From Lachnospiraceae bacterium (GTDB lineage: Bacteria > Bacillota > Clostridia > Lachnospirales > Lachnospiraceae): a stretch of DNA of 64,000 nucleotides. The notes below the pieces were generated by a model. It worked only from the letters and a program-made list of their open reading frames with translations. It was not told the DNA's origin and did not search any database. A program made the translations under genes and the position numbers. This document shows, piece after piece, positions 10,591-19,759 of this stretch (the first letter of the stretch is position 1; every line of letters starts with the position of its first letter). The stretch spans positions 186,001 through 250,000 of the forward strand of contig JAILOK010000056.1 of assembly GCA_024690825.1 (NCBI GenBank). Direction: 5' to 3'.

Positions 10591-12126
10591 ATGATCTGTC
10601 CGGATTGTAAACAGGAGATACCGGAAGGAAAGCTGTATTGCCCGGGCTGCGGGAAAGCCATACAGATCGTTCCGGATTTTGAACCGAATATAGAAGACAG
10701 ACTTGAACTTTCAAAGCGTGATATCCAGGTTGCAATGAAGCAGGATGCCGGGGAGCCTGATGCTGCCGCTCCCGAGGGAGAGACAAAAGAGATCCCGGAG
10801 GTTTCGCAGGAAACAAAGGAGATCCCGGATCCCGTATCCGAAATGCAGCAGAAGTCAGCCATGGATAATATCGCTTTGAGGCAGAAAATGCGGAGCAGAA
10901 AAAAGATCGGCACGGCGTTTAAGCTTATCACAGCGCTGGTCCTTGTGGCTACCGTGTTTTCGGTGATCCTTGCGCTGCGTTTAAGCAAGGACGACAGCTA
11001 TGAAGCCCACATGAAAAGAGCGGTGGAGCATATGACCTTTGATGAATTTACCCAGGCGGTGGATGAATATCTGACTGCCGCTTCAAAGGAGGGCATCGGA
11101 CCGGAAGAGATCGAAAATGCGAAGATCGGAGCGGCGAACGCGTATTATCATGCCGGTGAAAGTGAAAAGGCCAAGGAAATCCTGAACGGGATACTTGAAA
11201 AGGACCCGAAGAACAGGATCTGTTATGAACAGCTGCTGCAGATATACGAATCGGAGGAGGATATCATAGCCATCAATGAACTGATATCTTCCTGCCCGGT
11301 ATCGGAGATATATGAAGAATACAGGGATTATATAGCGATGCCTCCCGATTTTTCCACGCTGGGCGGAGAGTATGCCGAAGAGGTGGAGTTAAAGCTCACG
11401 GCCTTAGACGGAGTCTCTGACATATATTATACGATAGACGGAACGATACCGGATGAATCCTCGAAAAAGTACGAAGAACCCATCATTATGACGGAGGGAA
11501 GTTATATCATTTCCGCCGTATGCATAAATAAAAAGGGCTTTAAAAGCGCGGTGATCTCGGAAGAGTACACAGTTACCCATGAAGCGGTAAATCCTCCCGT
11601 TGTCGAACCGAAGGAGGGAAGAAAAACCGCTCCGGTAAATATCAGGGCGAAAGCCGATGAGGGTCTCGAGATCTATTATACAACGGACGGATCCGATCCC
11701 ACCCTGGAGTCAAAAAGGTATGAGGGCGAGATTCCCATGCCTTTAGGTGAGAGCACCTTTAATTTTGTGGCGGCGGACGGGAACGGAAACTTAAGCGAAA
11801 AGTTAAGTGTTTCCTACGATCTGCAGATGATGGCAGCATTCTCGCCTGCGGACGGCATAAACTATCTTCTGGCAAATCTTGTCAGCACGGGTAAACTTCT
11901 TGATGTTGAAGGACATGCGCCCGGAGTGAAGGGAAATTACAGGTATGAATGCGACAGCTGCTGTATGTCCGGAAGCCGCATTTATTACATGATATATGAA
12001 TTCCTGGAAAATGACGGCACGGCTGAAGAGACGGGAAATGTATATGCTCTTGATTTCGCAACGCTCGAGCTGTACAGGGCAGAGCGTGACAATGACGGGA
12101 ATTTTGCATTTGAGATGTTCTATTAG
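10591..12126 (+). CDS. Zinc-ribbon membrane protein with chitobiase-C-like repeats
   Basis: 511 residues. It starts with a two-CxxC zinc ribbon (ICPDCKQEIPEGKLYCPGCG), followed by an acidic linker. One membrane segment lies about residues 108-130 (KLITALVLVATVFSVILA). A helical TPR-like part spans roughly 135-250. Two copies of a beta-sandwich resembling the chitobiase/hexosaminidase C-terminal domain follow, marked by IYYTIDGTIPDESS and IYYTTDGSDPTLES (about 260-415), and the last 100 residues are unrecognised. The inferred topology is a cytoplasmic ribbon with an extracytoplasmic C-terminal part. No function is known to me. It follows fhs after 19 bases with ribosome site AAGAGG. Confidence 0.75.
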   Translation: MICPDCKQEIPEGKLYCPGCGKAIQIVPDFEPNIEDRLELSKRDIQVAMKQDAGEPDAAAPEGETKEIPEVSQETKEIPDPVSEMQQKSAMDNIALRQKMRSRKKIGTAFKLITALVLVATVFSVILALRLSKDDSYEAHMKRAVEHMTFDEFTQAVDEYLTAASKEGIGPEEIENAKIGAANAYYHAGESEKAKEILNGILEKDPKNRICYEQLLQIYESEEDIIAINELISSCPVSEIYEEYRDYIAMPPDFSTLGGEYAEEVELKLTALDGVSDIYYTIDGTIPDESSKKYEEPIIMTEGSYIISAVCINKKGFKSAVISEEYTVTHEAVNPPVVEPKEGRKTAPVNIRAKADEGLEIYYTTDGSDPTLESKRYEGEIPMPLGESTFNFVAADGNGNLSEKLSVSYDLQMMAAFSPADGINYLLANLVSTGKLLDVEGHAPGVKGNYRYECDSCCMSGSRIYYMIYEFLENDGTAEETGNVYALDFATLELYRAERDNDGNFAFEMFY

Positions 12127-12188
12127 ACCGTAAATTATGATATGATATCCTTCGGCTTAAAAACATCAGAAAATAAAAAGGAGTGCGT

Positions 12189-12761
12189 ATGCAGTTATTA
12201 AAAGACAGGATCCTCTCCGAGGGAAGGGCTTTGAATGATGACATTCTCAAGGTGGACAGTTTTATCAACCACCAGGTGGATACAAACCTCATGCAGGAGA
12301 TAGCGCGAGATTTTGCCGCGCATTTTGCGGATATGGGGATCACCAAAGTCGTGACAATAGAAAGCTCGGGCATAGCCCCTGCCGTATTTACAGCTCACGA
12401 GATGGGCGTCCCGATGGTCATATTAAAGAAACAGCCGTCGAAGGTTTTAAACGAGGATCTTTATCATACCATGATCACTTCCTATACGAAGGGAACCAAT
12501 TACGAACTTACGCTTTCTTCAAAGTTTGTGAATGAAAATGATCATGTGCTGATCATAGATGACTTCCTTGCCAACGGCGAGGCGGCTACAGGCGCGATAA
12601 GGCTTCTGCGCATGGCACACGCGACGGTTGCCGGAGTCGGAATACTCATAGAAAAATCCTTCCAGCCCGGTCATGACAAGCTTGAAAAGGCCGGTATCCA
12701 TGTATACAGTCTGGCAAGGATAGCATCACTTGAAAAAGACGGTATTGAATTTCTTGAATAA
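12189..12761 (+). CDS. xpt: Xanthine phosphoribosyltransferase
   Basis: 190 residues. It converts xanthine and PRPP to XMP in purine salvage. The PRPP-binding loop is [17 protein letters not shown] (about residue 120), and the PurR/Xpt-type N-terminus [20 protein letters not shown] is typical. I chose ATG 12189 because AAAAGGAG (12176-12183) gives good spacing; a GTG at 12183 overlaps the ribosome site and is unlikely. No purine riboswitch fits in the 62-base gap upstream, unlike xpt of Bacillus. Confidence 0.93.
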   Translation: MQLLKDRILSEGRALNDDILKVDSFINHQVDTNLMQEIARDFAAHFADMGITKVVTIESSGIAPAVFTAHEMGVPMVILKKQPSKVLNEDLYHTMITSYTKGTNYELTLSSKFVNENDHVLIIDDFLANGEAATGAIRLLRMAHATVAGVGILIEKSFQPGHDKLEKAGIHVYSLARIASLEKDGIEFLE

Positions 12762-12780
12762 AGAAGTTTATGAATATAAT
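12754..12780 (+). promoter_or_regulatory. Weak promoter candidate before aspartate kinase
   Basis: A perfect -10 TATAAT (12775-12780) has TTGAAT (12754-12759) only 15 bases upstream, a short spacer. It lies 20 bases before the ATG. Confidence 0.3.
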
Positions 12781-12800
12781 CATCATATGAGGAGTTTATT

Positions 12801-14120
12801 ATGAAAAAAGTCGTGAAGTTCGGCGGAAGTTCGCTTGCAAGCGCCGAACAGTTCAAGAAGGTCCGGGCGGTGATCGATGCGGACAGTGACAGAAGGTATG
12901 TTGTTGTTTCCGCTCCCGGAAAGAGAAATGCAAAAGACAGGAAAGTCACCGATATGCTCTATGACTGCTACGCAGCAGCGGAAGCGGGCGAGGACTTCAT
13001 CAAGGCATTAAGAGACATAAGGGACCGTTTCCAGAAGATCATAGACGGCCTGCATCTGAAAACAGATCTGACCGATGAGTTCAGGATCATAGAGGAAAAC
13101 TTTAAGGCGAAGGCAGGAAGTGATTATGCGGCTTCAAGAGGAGAATTTCTTAACGGCATCATAATGGCCGATTACCTCGGAACAGCTTTTATTGATTCCG
13201 CAAAGGTCATATTTTTTGATGAAAACGGCGAGTTTGATCATGAAAAAACAAACGACGCGCTTTCCGCAGCTCTTAAAGATGTTGAAAGAGCAGTGATCCC
13301 CGGATTTTACGGCTCGACAAAGGACGGTAAGGTAAAGACTTTTTCCAGAGGCGGTTCCGATATAACGGGTTCGATAGTGGCAAGAGCCGTAAAGGCAGAT
13401 GTGTATGAAAACTGGACTGATGTTTCAGGGTGTCTTGTCGCGGATCCCCATATAATAAAGGATCCCGAGGTAATAGATATCATCACATACAAGGAACTTC
13501 GGGAGCTTTCATATATGGGGGCATCGGTCCTGCATGAAAACGCCATCTTTCCGGTGCGTATAGAGGGCATCCCGATCAATATCAGAAATACGAACGCACC
13601 TGAGGAAAAGGGCACATGGATCGTACAGAGCACCGGACAGAGAGCAAAGTTTACCATCACCGGCATAGCAGGCAAGAGGGGCTTCTGTTCGGTTAACATT
13701 GAAAAGGACAAGATGAACACGGAGGTTGGTTTCGGCCGGAGAGTTCTGCAGGCATTTGAGGATAACGACATATCCTTTGAACATATGCCTTCGGGTATTG
13801 ATACAATGACGATCCTTGTACATCAGGATGAATTCATGAACAAGGAGCAGAATGTTGTGTCACAGATAAACCGCACGACTCATCCTGACAGCATAGAGAT
13901 CGAATCCGATCTGGCGCTTATAGCAGTCGTTGGCAGGAGTATGAAGTCTTCGCGGGGCGTGGCAGGAAGGATCTTTTCCGCTCTGGCGCATGCGAATGTG
14001 AATGTCAAGATGATAGATCAGGGTTCATCGGAGCTGAACATAATCATAGGTGTTACAAATGATGATTTTGAAACAGCTATCAGGGCTATATATGATATTT
14101 TCGTTATCACCGAGATCTGA
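12801..14120 (+). CDS. lysC: Aspartate kinase
   Basis: 439 residues. It phosphorylates aspartate, the first step to lysine, threonine, methionine and diaminopimelate. The N-terminal kinase motif is KFGGSSLASAEQFKKV, with RGGSDITGSIVARAVKADVYENWTDV-type substrate-binding sequence near residue 185 (quoted only in part by family: RGGSDITGS). Two C-terminal ACT domains (about 305-435) are the sites of feedback control in the family. The length matches monofunctional class III-like enzymes with no internal beta start. AGGAG precedes ATG 12801. Which amino acid inhibits it cannot be read from sequence. Confidence 0.92.
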   Translation: MKKVVKFGGSSLASAEQFKKVRAVIDADSDRRYVVVSAPGKRNAKDRKVTDMLYDCYAAAEAGEDFIKALRDIRDRFQKIIDGLHLKTDLTDEFRIIEENFKAKAGSDYAASRGEFLNGIIMADYLGTAFIDSAKVIFFDENGEFDHEKTNDALSAALKDVERAVIPGFYGSTKDGKVKTFSRGGSDITGSIVARAVKADVYENWTDVSGCLVADPHIIKDPEVIDIITYKELRELSYMGASVLHENAIFPVRIEGIPINIRNTNAPEEKGTWIVQSTGQRAKFTITGIAGKRGFCSVNIEKDKMNTEVGFGRRVLQAFEDNDISFEHMPSGIDTMTILVHQDEFMNKEQNVVSQINRTTHPDSIEIESDLALIAVVGRSMKSSRGVAGRIFSALAHANVNVKMIDQGSSELNIIIGVTNDDFETAIRAIYDIFVITEI

Positions 14121-14181
14121 AAATATCATCCGGCCGGTGTAAGTCAAATATAAAACCGTGTTTTACACAAGGAGGAAATAA

Positions 14182-15057
14182 ATGTTTGAAATAGTTGAGG
14201 CACAGATGCTGACCGACAATATCAAAAGACTTGTCGTGAAAGCCGAAAATGTGGCGCACGCATGCAAACCGGGACAGTTTTTGATGGTGCGTACCGATGA
14301 AAACGGGGAAAGGATCGCGCTGACGATCTGCGATTATGACAGGAAGCAGGGCACGGTGACTTTGGTGCTGCAGGCAATAGGCGTATCCACAAAAAAGATG
14401 CTCGACCTTGGGAAGGGAGACTGTTTTGCGGATGTGGTAGGCCCGCTTGGCAGAGAATCGGAGTTTGTCAACGAGGACATAAACGAACTTAAAAAGAAGA
14501 GATACCTTTTTGTGGCAGGCGGTGTGGGAACGGCCCCGGTTTATCCCCAGGTGAAATGGCTCAAAGAACACGGCGTGGATTTTGATGTTATAGTCGGAAC
14601 AAAGAGCCATGATACTCTCATCCTCGAAAAGGAGATGGAGGAGGTTGCCGGAGAGCATCTGTTCATCACAACGGATGACGGTTCTTACAAAAGACACGGA
14701 ATGGTCACGACAGTCATTGAGGATCTTGTTAAAAATGAAGGCAGAAAATATGATGTCTGCGTAGCCATAGGGCCCATGATCATGATGAAATTCGTGGTAA
14801 AGCTCACAAAGGAACTGGGACTTCCCACTATAGTGTCCATGAATCCGATCATGGTTGACGGAACGGGAATGTGCGGAGCCTGCAGGATCATGGTTGGCGG
14901 CGAAGTGAAATTTGCCTGTGTTGACGGACCTGAATTTGACGGCTTCCTTGTGGATTTTGACCAGGCCATGAAGAGGATGGCTCTTTACAAAACCGAGGAA
15001 GGCAGAAAGCTTCTGGAGTATACGGAAGGAAAAACACATAAAGGGAACTGTTGTTGA
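14182..15057 (+). CDS. nfnA: NADH-dependent ferredoxin:NADP+ oxidoreductase subunit A (NfnA-like)
   Basis: 291 residues with a ferredoxin-NADP reductase fold: FAD domain with RIALTICDY near residue 50, NAD-binding VAGGVGTAPVYPQ near 112, and a C-terminal [2Fe-2S] site with DGTGMCGACRIMVGG followed by FACVDGPEFDG. These features match NfnA and the related sulfide dehydrogenase/dihydroorotate dehydrogenase electron-transfer subunits. With the next gene it forms the electron-bifurcating NfnAB complex, which couples NADH and reduced ferredoxin to NADPH formation in the cytoplasm of anaerobes. The ribosome site AAGGAGG precedes ATG 14182. Pairing with nfnB 13 bases downstream supports the call over a PyrK or SudB role. 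Confidence 0.88.
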   Translation: MFEIVEAQMLTDNIKRLVVKAENVAHACKPGQFLMVRTDENGERIALTICDYDRKQGTVTLVLQAIGVSTKKMLDLGKGDCFADVVGPLGRESEFVNEDINELKKKRYLFVAGGVGTAPVYPQVKWLKEHGVDFDVIVGTKSHDTLILEKEMEEVAGEHLFITTDDGSYKRHGMVTTVIEDLVKNEGRKYDVCVAIGPMIMMKFVVKLTKELGLPTIVSMNPIMVDGTGMCGACRIMVGGEVKFACVDGPEFDGFLVDFDQAMKRMALYKTEEGRKLLEYTEGKTHKGNCC

Positions 15058-15070
15058 GGAGAGAAAAAAC

Positions 15071-16465
15071 ATGTCAGATATCGATGTAAAGGTAAGGATA
15101 CCCGTAAGGGAACAGGATCCGAAAAAAAGAGCTGAAAATTTTGATGAGGTATGTCTCGGCTATAACGAGGAAGAGGCATTAAATGAGGCGTCCCGCTGTC
15201 TTAACTGCAAAAAACCGTTCTGCGTTGAGGGGTGTCCCGTCGGGATAAACATACCGGGATTTATTGAAAAGATAAAAGAACACGACTTTGCCGGCGCTTC
15301 CGAAGTGATAGCGAGTGATTCGGCGCTCCCGGCAGTATGCGGAAGGGTATGTCCCCAGGAATCGCAGTGCGAAGGAAAATGCGTCAGAGGAAAGATGGGT
15401 GATCCCGTGTCCATTGGAAAACTTGAAAGATTTGTTGCCGACTGGGCAAGAGAGAATAATGTAAAGCCTTCTTTCACGCCGGAAAAAAAGAATAAAAAGG
15501 TCGCGGTCATCGGGTCGGGACCGGCAGGTCTTACCTGCGCGGGAGATCTTGCGAAAAAGGGATATGATGTGACAGTGTTTGAAGCACTTCACAAAGCCGG
15601 AGGAGTGCTGGTTTACGGTATACCCGAATTCAGGCTTCCGAAGGATGCGGTCGTGCAGCCTGAGATAGATAATGTTAAGGAACTTGGAGTCGAGATCAGG
15701 ACGGATTATATAATCGGCAAATCATTTACAATTGATGAACTTCTGGATGATCAGGGGTTTGATGCGGTGTTCATCGGATCGGGAGCAGGACTTCCGATGT
15801 TTATGGGCATACCCGGAGAACAGGCGCTCGGAGTGTATTCGGCAAACGAATTTCTTACCAGAAACAATCTGATGAAAGCGTACCGCAGTGATTATGATAC
15901 TCCGATAAACTGCGGGAAAAAGACAGTTGTTGTCGGAGGAGGAAATGTGGCAATGGATGCCGCCAGAACCGCGCTGCGTTTGGGTTCGGAGGTCCATGTG
16001 GTATACAGGAGATCGGAAAAGGAGCTTCCTGCGAGGGCGGAAGAAGTGCATCATGCAAAGGAAGAAGGGATCATCTTTGATCTTCTGACAAATCCCAAGG
16101 AGATACTCTCTGACGATGAAGGAAATGTTACCGGTATCAGGGTGATCAGAATGGAACTTGGCGAGCCTGATGAATCGGGAAGAAGGAGGCCTGTTGAGGT
16201 ACAGGGATCCGAATTTGAGATAGAATGCGATACAGTCATCATGGCTCTCGGAACTTCTCCGAATCCGCTCATCTCTTCGACAACCAAAGGACTTGAAGTC
16301 AACAGGAAAAAGTGCATCGTCGCGGATGATGAGACGGGTGCCACATCAAGAGAGGGAGTTTTTGCGGGAGGAGACGCGGTTACCGGTGCAGCTACAGTTA
16401 TCCTTGCCATGGGCGCCGGAAAAAATGCGGCAAAGAGCATAGACGAATATCTCATGTCAAAGTAA
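15071..16465 (+). CDS. nfnB: NfnB / glutamate synthase small-subunit-like NADPH oxidoreductase
   Basis: 464 residues, GltD-like. The N-terminal ferredoxin-like region has two Cys clusters for [4Fe-4S] centres (CLNCKKPFCVEGCP and CGRVCPQESQCEGKC). An FAD dinucleotide fold follows (VIGSGPAGLTCAGDLAKKGY, about 145-165) and then an NADP-binding fold (VVVGGGNVAMDAARTALRLG, about 285). It is the bifurcating FAD subunit of NfnAB by context. gltA-type large subunits are absent nearby, arguing against a glutamate synthase. GAGGAGAG precedes ATG 15071. Confidence 0.9.
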   Translation: MSDIDVKVRIPVREQDPKKRAENFDEVCLGYNEEEALNEASRCLNCKKPFCVEGCPVGINIPGFIEKIKEHDFAGASEVIASDSALPAVCGRVCPQESQCEGKCVRGKMGDPVSIGKLERFVADWARENNVKPSFTPEKKNKKVAVIGSGPAGLTCAGDLAKKGYDVTVFEALHKAGGVLVYGIPEFRLPKDAVVQPEIDNVKELGVEIRTDYIIGKSFTIDELLDDQGFDAVFIGSGAGLPMFMGIPGEQALGVYSANEFLTRNNLMKAYRSDYDTPINCGKKTVVVGGGNVAMDAARTALRLGSEVHVVYRRSEKELPARAEEVHHAKEEGIIFDLLTNPKEILSDDEGNVTGIRVIRMELGEPDESGRRRPVEVQGSEFEIECDTVIMALGTSPNPLISSTTKGLEVNRKKCIVADDETGATSREGVFAGGDAVTGAATVILAMGAGKNAAKSIDEYLMSK

Positions 16466-16513
16466 TGACACTTTAAGAACATTTAGTCAGTTCATTTTTA
16501 TCGGGAGAAGCGT

Positions 16514-16999
16514 ATGGAAGAAAATGAAACCGGCGGAAGCCCCCGCGTTACTCTTTCACAGAAAGCATATGATCTGAAAACCTCCGGGTATACTCTTTTG
16601 ATAGTGGGCGTGATCGGAGCGGCCGCAATGATACTCTGGATCGCGGGAGTGATACCGATCCGTATGGGCGTTCCCATGAAATATATATCAATGGGCGTCA
16701 TGACCTGTCTTTTTGTGCTTTTCATAATATCGGGGGTAAAGGCCCTTTCGGGAGCCAAAAGGATCGCATCGGATGCTGTCCGTGAAAATGAGAAAAGAGA
16801 AGAGATAATAAACTGGTTTTTGGGGGAATATGACAAGGAAACCTTAGATTCGTCCTTTAATCCGGAGATCGATGAAAATGATCTCTATTTTGAAAGGACC
16901 GATCTGATGAAGGAAAAGATAATGGGCCGGTTTATGGAACTTGACGAGGCACTGCTTTCCGATATCATAGAAAGGCTCTATACAAAGCTTTACGGATGA
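16514..16999 (+). CDS. Small membrane protein of unknown function
   Basis: 161 residues. Two hydrophobic segments are seen (about 24-48, LLIVGVIGAAAMILWIAG, and 56-77, ISMGVMTCLFVLFIISGVKAL), followed by an acidic soluble tail ending in DIIERLYTKLYG. Ribosome site GGGAG precedes ATG 16514. The last codons overlap rlmH (ATGA), so the two are translationally coupled. I do not recognise the family. The position before rlmH suggests only shared expression, not shared function. Confidence 0.75.
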   Translation: MEENETGGSPRVTLSQKAYDLKTSGYTLLIVGVIGAAAMILWIAGVIPIRMGVPMKYISMGVMTCLFVLFIISGVKALSGAKRIASDAVRENEKREEIINWFLGEYDKETLDSSFNPEIDENDLYFERTDLMKEKIMGRFMELDEALLSDIIERLYTKLYG

Positions 17000-17439
17000 A
17001 ATGTACCATAATTTGCGCCGGCAGGCTTAAGGAAAGTTATTTTGCCGATGCCGTAAATGAATATGCAAAAAGGCTTTCAAGATACTGCACCTTAAAGATC
17101 GAGGAAGTAAATGACGGGCCGGATCCGGCATCCGAGGCCGCAAGGATCATAAAAAAGATACCCGGGGATGCATATATCATCACCTGCGAGATAAAGGGGG
17201 AAAGATATTCATCCGAAGAGTTTGCCGGGAAGCTTGAAAGCATCATGGTGAACGGTAACAACCATATCGTATTCATCATAGGGGGCTCGGACGGACTCGA
17301 TGAGAGCGTCATCAGTACAGCCCACCTACATCTGAGCTTTTCGGATCTTACCTTTCCGCATATGCTCATGCGGGTGATCCTTGTCGAGCAGATATACCGG
17401 GCTTTCAGGATACTGAATAACGAACCCTATCATAAATAA
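16996..17439 (+). CDS. rlmH: 23S rRNA (pseudouridine1915-N3)-methyltransferase RlmH
   Basis: 147 residues, slightly shorter than the usual 155-159. It is a SPOUT-fold enzyme that methylates pseudouridine 1915 in helix 69 of 23S rRNA within the assembled 70S ribosome. Family signatures are HIVFIIGGSDGLDESV (SAM-binding knot), LSFSDLTFPHMLMRVIL and the C-terminal EQIYRAFRILNNEPYHK with the terminal Tyr-His-Lys. The start overlaps the upstream gene by four bases. Confidence 0.96.
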   Translation: MKCTIICAGRLKESYFADAVNEYAKRLSRYCTLKIEEVNDGPDPASEAARIIKKIPGDAYIITCEIKGERYSSEEFAGKLESIMVNGNNHIVFIIGGSDGLDESVISTAHLHLSFSDLTFPHMLMRVILVEQIYRAFRILNNEPYHK

Positions 17440-17454
17440 AAAGGATACAGCCTT

Positions 17455-18759
17455 ATGAACATGCTTGACCTTATCATAAAAAAGAAGAAGGGTCTGTCTC
17501 TTTCAAAAGAAGAGATAGAATATATGATAAGCTCGTATACTGCCGGAAAGATCCCCGACTATCAGATGTCGGCCATGCTCATGGCGATCTGTTTTTCAGG
17601 TATGGATGACAGGGAAACGGCTGATCTTACCATGGCCATGACTGATTCCGGAGACAGGCTTGATCTTAAAAGAATAGACGGGATCAAGGTTGACAAGCAT
17701 TCAACCGGCGGAGTAGGAGACAAGGTCACATTGATAGCGGCCCCTGTTGCCGCATCGCTTGGCGTGCCGGTTGCCAAGATGAGCGGCAGAGGACTCGGAT
17801 TCACCGGCGGAACCATAGACAAGCTCGAAAGCATCCCGGGTTTCAGAACCGGTATTTCGGAAGAGGAATTCATACGCAATGTAAATACCGACGGGATATC
17901 CATAATGGCACAGACTGCCGAACTTGCGCCGGCTGATAAGGCTCTGTATGCCCTGAGGGATGTTACAGGGACTGTTGACAGCATCCCGCTGATAGCTTCA
18001 AGCATAATGAGCAAGAAGATCGCGTCCGGCTCGGATGCGATAGTTCTTGATGTGACTGTGGGAAGCGGAGCATTTATGAAAACAGAAGAAGAAGCCAGGA
18101 AACTTGCTTCCTGTATGGTCCGTATAGGAAAGCTGGCTGATCTTCCCACCAGGGCGCTTATTACGGATATGGACGAACCGCTCGGATCACTTATCGGGAA
18201 CAGCCTGGAAGTGATCGAAGCGATCGAAGTGCTCAAGGGTCAGGGCCATGAGGATACAAGGGAAGTGAGCTTTGAGATAGCTTCGCAGATGCTGATCGCA
18301 GGAGGAAAGGCATCGGACAGGGAGGAAGCCCTTCGGATGATAGGAGACTGTATCAGTGACGGACGCGCATTGAAGACCTTCAGACAGTTCATAGCAGACC
18401 AGGGCGGTGATCCTCATGTCACGGAAGATCTGTCACTGCTACCCAAAGCCCGGATCGAAGAGAAAATCAATTCCGAAAAAGACGGGTATGTGGAAAAGAT
18501 CCACTGCGATATGGTAGGCAACACGGTGAAGATCCTCGGAGGAGGCAGACAGGTCAAAGGTGAGGAGATAGATCCCGCGGTAGGCGTTAAGCTCCTTAAG
18601 AAAAAAGGTGAGCAGGTAAGAAAAGGGGAGGTTCTGGCGTATCTTTACGCAAATGATGAAAATAAACTTAAAGAAGCGCAGAAGCTCATTGCCGGCGCCT
18701 TTGTCATCGGAGAGGAACAACCTGAAAGAGGACCGCTTATCCTGGATATTATAGACTGA
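17455..18759 (+). CDS. pdp: Pyrimidine-nucleoside (thymidine) phosphorylase
   Basis: 434 residues. It cleaves uridine, thymidine or deoxyuridine with phosphate to base and pentose-1-phosphate in nucleoside salvage. The phosphate-binding motif KHSTGGVGDKVTL is near residue 80. SGRGLGFTGGTIDKLESIPG follows near 115, the signature of the thymidine phosphorylase family. A C-terminal PYNP alpha/beta domain (about 350-434) is present. Length fits Pdp of Firmicutes. AAAAAGGA lies upstream of ATG 17455. phoH begins 4 bases after the stop. Confidence 0.94.
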   Translation: MNMLDLIIKKKKGLSLSKEEIEYMISSYTAGKIPDYQMSAMLMAICFSGMDDRETADLTMAMTDSGDRLDLKRIDGIKVDKHSTGGVGDKVTLIAAPVAASLGVPVAKMSGRGLGFTGGTIDKLESIPGFRTGISEEEFIRNVNTDGISIMAQTAELAPADKALYALRDVTGTVDSIPLIASSIMSKKIASGSDAIVLDVTVGSGAFMKTEEEARKLASCMVRIGKLADLPTRALITDMDEPLGSLIGNSLEVIEAIEVLKGQGHEDTREVSFEIASQMLIAGGKASDREEALRMIGDCISDGRALKTFRQFIADQGGDPHVTEDLSLLPKARIEEKINSEKDGYVEKIHCDMVGNTVKILGGGRQVKGEEIDPAVGVKLLKKKGEQVRKGEVLAYLYANDENKLKEAQKLIAGAFVIGEEQPERGPLILDIID

Positions 18760-18763
18760 TCAT

Positions 18764-19759
18764 ATGACGGAAACGATAAATATAGATAATAATGACAATG
18801 TTCATATCCAGAGCGTGTTCGGAAATCTCGACAGAAACCTGAAACTCATTGAGGACCATTTCAGGGTGTCGGTTTATACAAGGAAGAGCGTTCTGTATAT
18901 AGAGGGCAGTGAAGCGGATACAAAAAAAGCAAAGAGGGTCATAGATGAGCTTCTTACGCTTTCAAGGTCCGGGTCTGCGATAGAGGAGCAGAAGGTCAGA
19001 TATACGATGGAACTTGCGGATGAAAGTTCAAAGGATTCACTTCTTGCGATAGACAAAGAAGTGATATGTCATACGGTCCTGGGAAAACCTGTAAAACCGA
19101 AGACGGCGGGGCAGAAAGCATATACCGATGCCATCGATGAAAAGATGATAGTATTCGGAATAGGGCCTGCAGGCACGGGAAAGACATATCTTGCCATGGC
19201 AAAAGCCATAACCGCATTCAAAAATGAGGAAGTCTCAAGGATAATCCTGACAAGACCCGCCATCGAAGCCGGTGAGAAACTCGGATTTCTGCCGGGAGAT
19301 CTTCAGAGCAAGGTGGATCCCTATTTAAGGCCTCTCTATGATGCTCTTTACCAGATAATGGGCGCAGAGAGCTTTCAGAAGAATATGGAGAAGGGAGCGA
19401 TCGAAGTGGCTCCCCTGGCATATATGAGGGGAAGGACTCTTGATAATGCATACATCATCCTGGATGAGGCCCAGAATACCACGCCGGCCCAGATGAAGAT
19501 GTTCTTAACAAGGATAGGTTTCGGGTCAAAGGTTGTGATAACGGGAGACAAGACGCAGAAGGATCTTGCGCCCGGGAGCGCTTCGGGCCTTGACATAGCA
19601 GAGACAGTATTAAAAAAGATCCCTGATATAGGATTCATATATCTTACCTCGAAGGATGTGGTAAGGCATCCTTTAGTCCAGCAGATAGTAAAGGCTTATG
19701 AAGAATTCGACAAGGAGAAGGAAAAAAAGATAAGGAATGGCAGAAAACAGCGTAAATAA
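18764..19759 (+). CDS. phoH: PhoH-family ATPase
   Basis: 331 residues. N-terminal KH-like RNA-binding part (about 15-90), then the PhoH P-loop ATPase with Walker A GIGPAGTGKTYLAMAKAI (about 128) and Walker B YIILDEAQNTTPAQMKMFL (about 230). The family is linked to RNA metabolism and ribosome maturation; PhoH and YbeY are neighbours in most Firmicutes, as here with one gene between. The last 23 bases overlap the next gene. Confidence 0.95.
   Translation: MTETINIDNNDNVHIQSVFGNLDRNLKLIEDHFRVSVYTRKSVLYIEGSEADTKKAKRVIDELLTLSRSGSAIEEQKVRYTMELADESSKDSLLAIDKEVICHTVLGKPVKPKTAGQKAYTDAIDEKMIVFGIGPAGTGKTYLAMAKAITAFKNEEVSRIILTRPAIEAGEKLGFLPGDLQSKVDPYLRPLYDALYQIMGAESFQKNMEKGAIEVAPLAYMRGRTLDNAYIILDEAQNTTPAQMKMFLTRIGFGSKVVITGDKTQKDLAPGSASGLDIAETVLKKIPDIGFIYLTSKDVVRHPLVQQIVKAYEEFDKEKEKKIRNGRKQRK

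Noticed and set aside
12127-12188. Purine riboswitch upstream of xpt
   Set aside because: Only 62 bases are available, and no three-way-junction pattern or typical purine aptamer core is visible.
14107-15072. Minus-strand open frame of 321 codons opposite nfnA
   Set aside because: It mirrors the nfnA coding sequence exactly, with His/Phe/Arg-rich meaningless sequence. nfnA carries all expected cofactor motifs.
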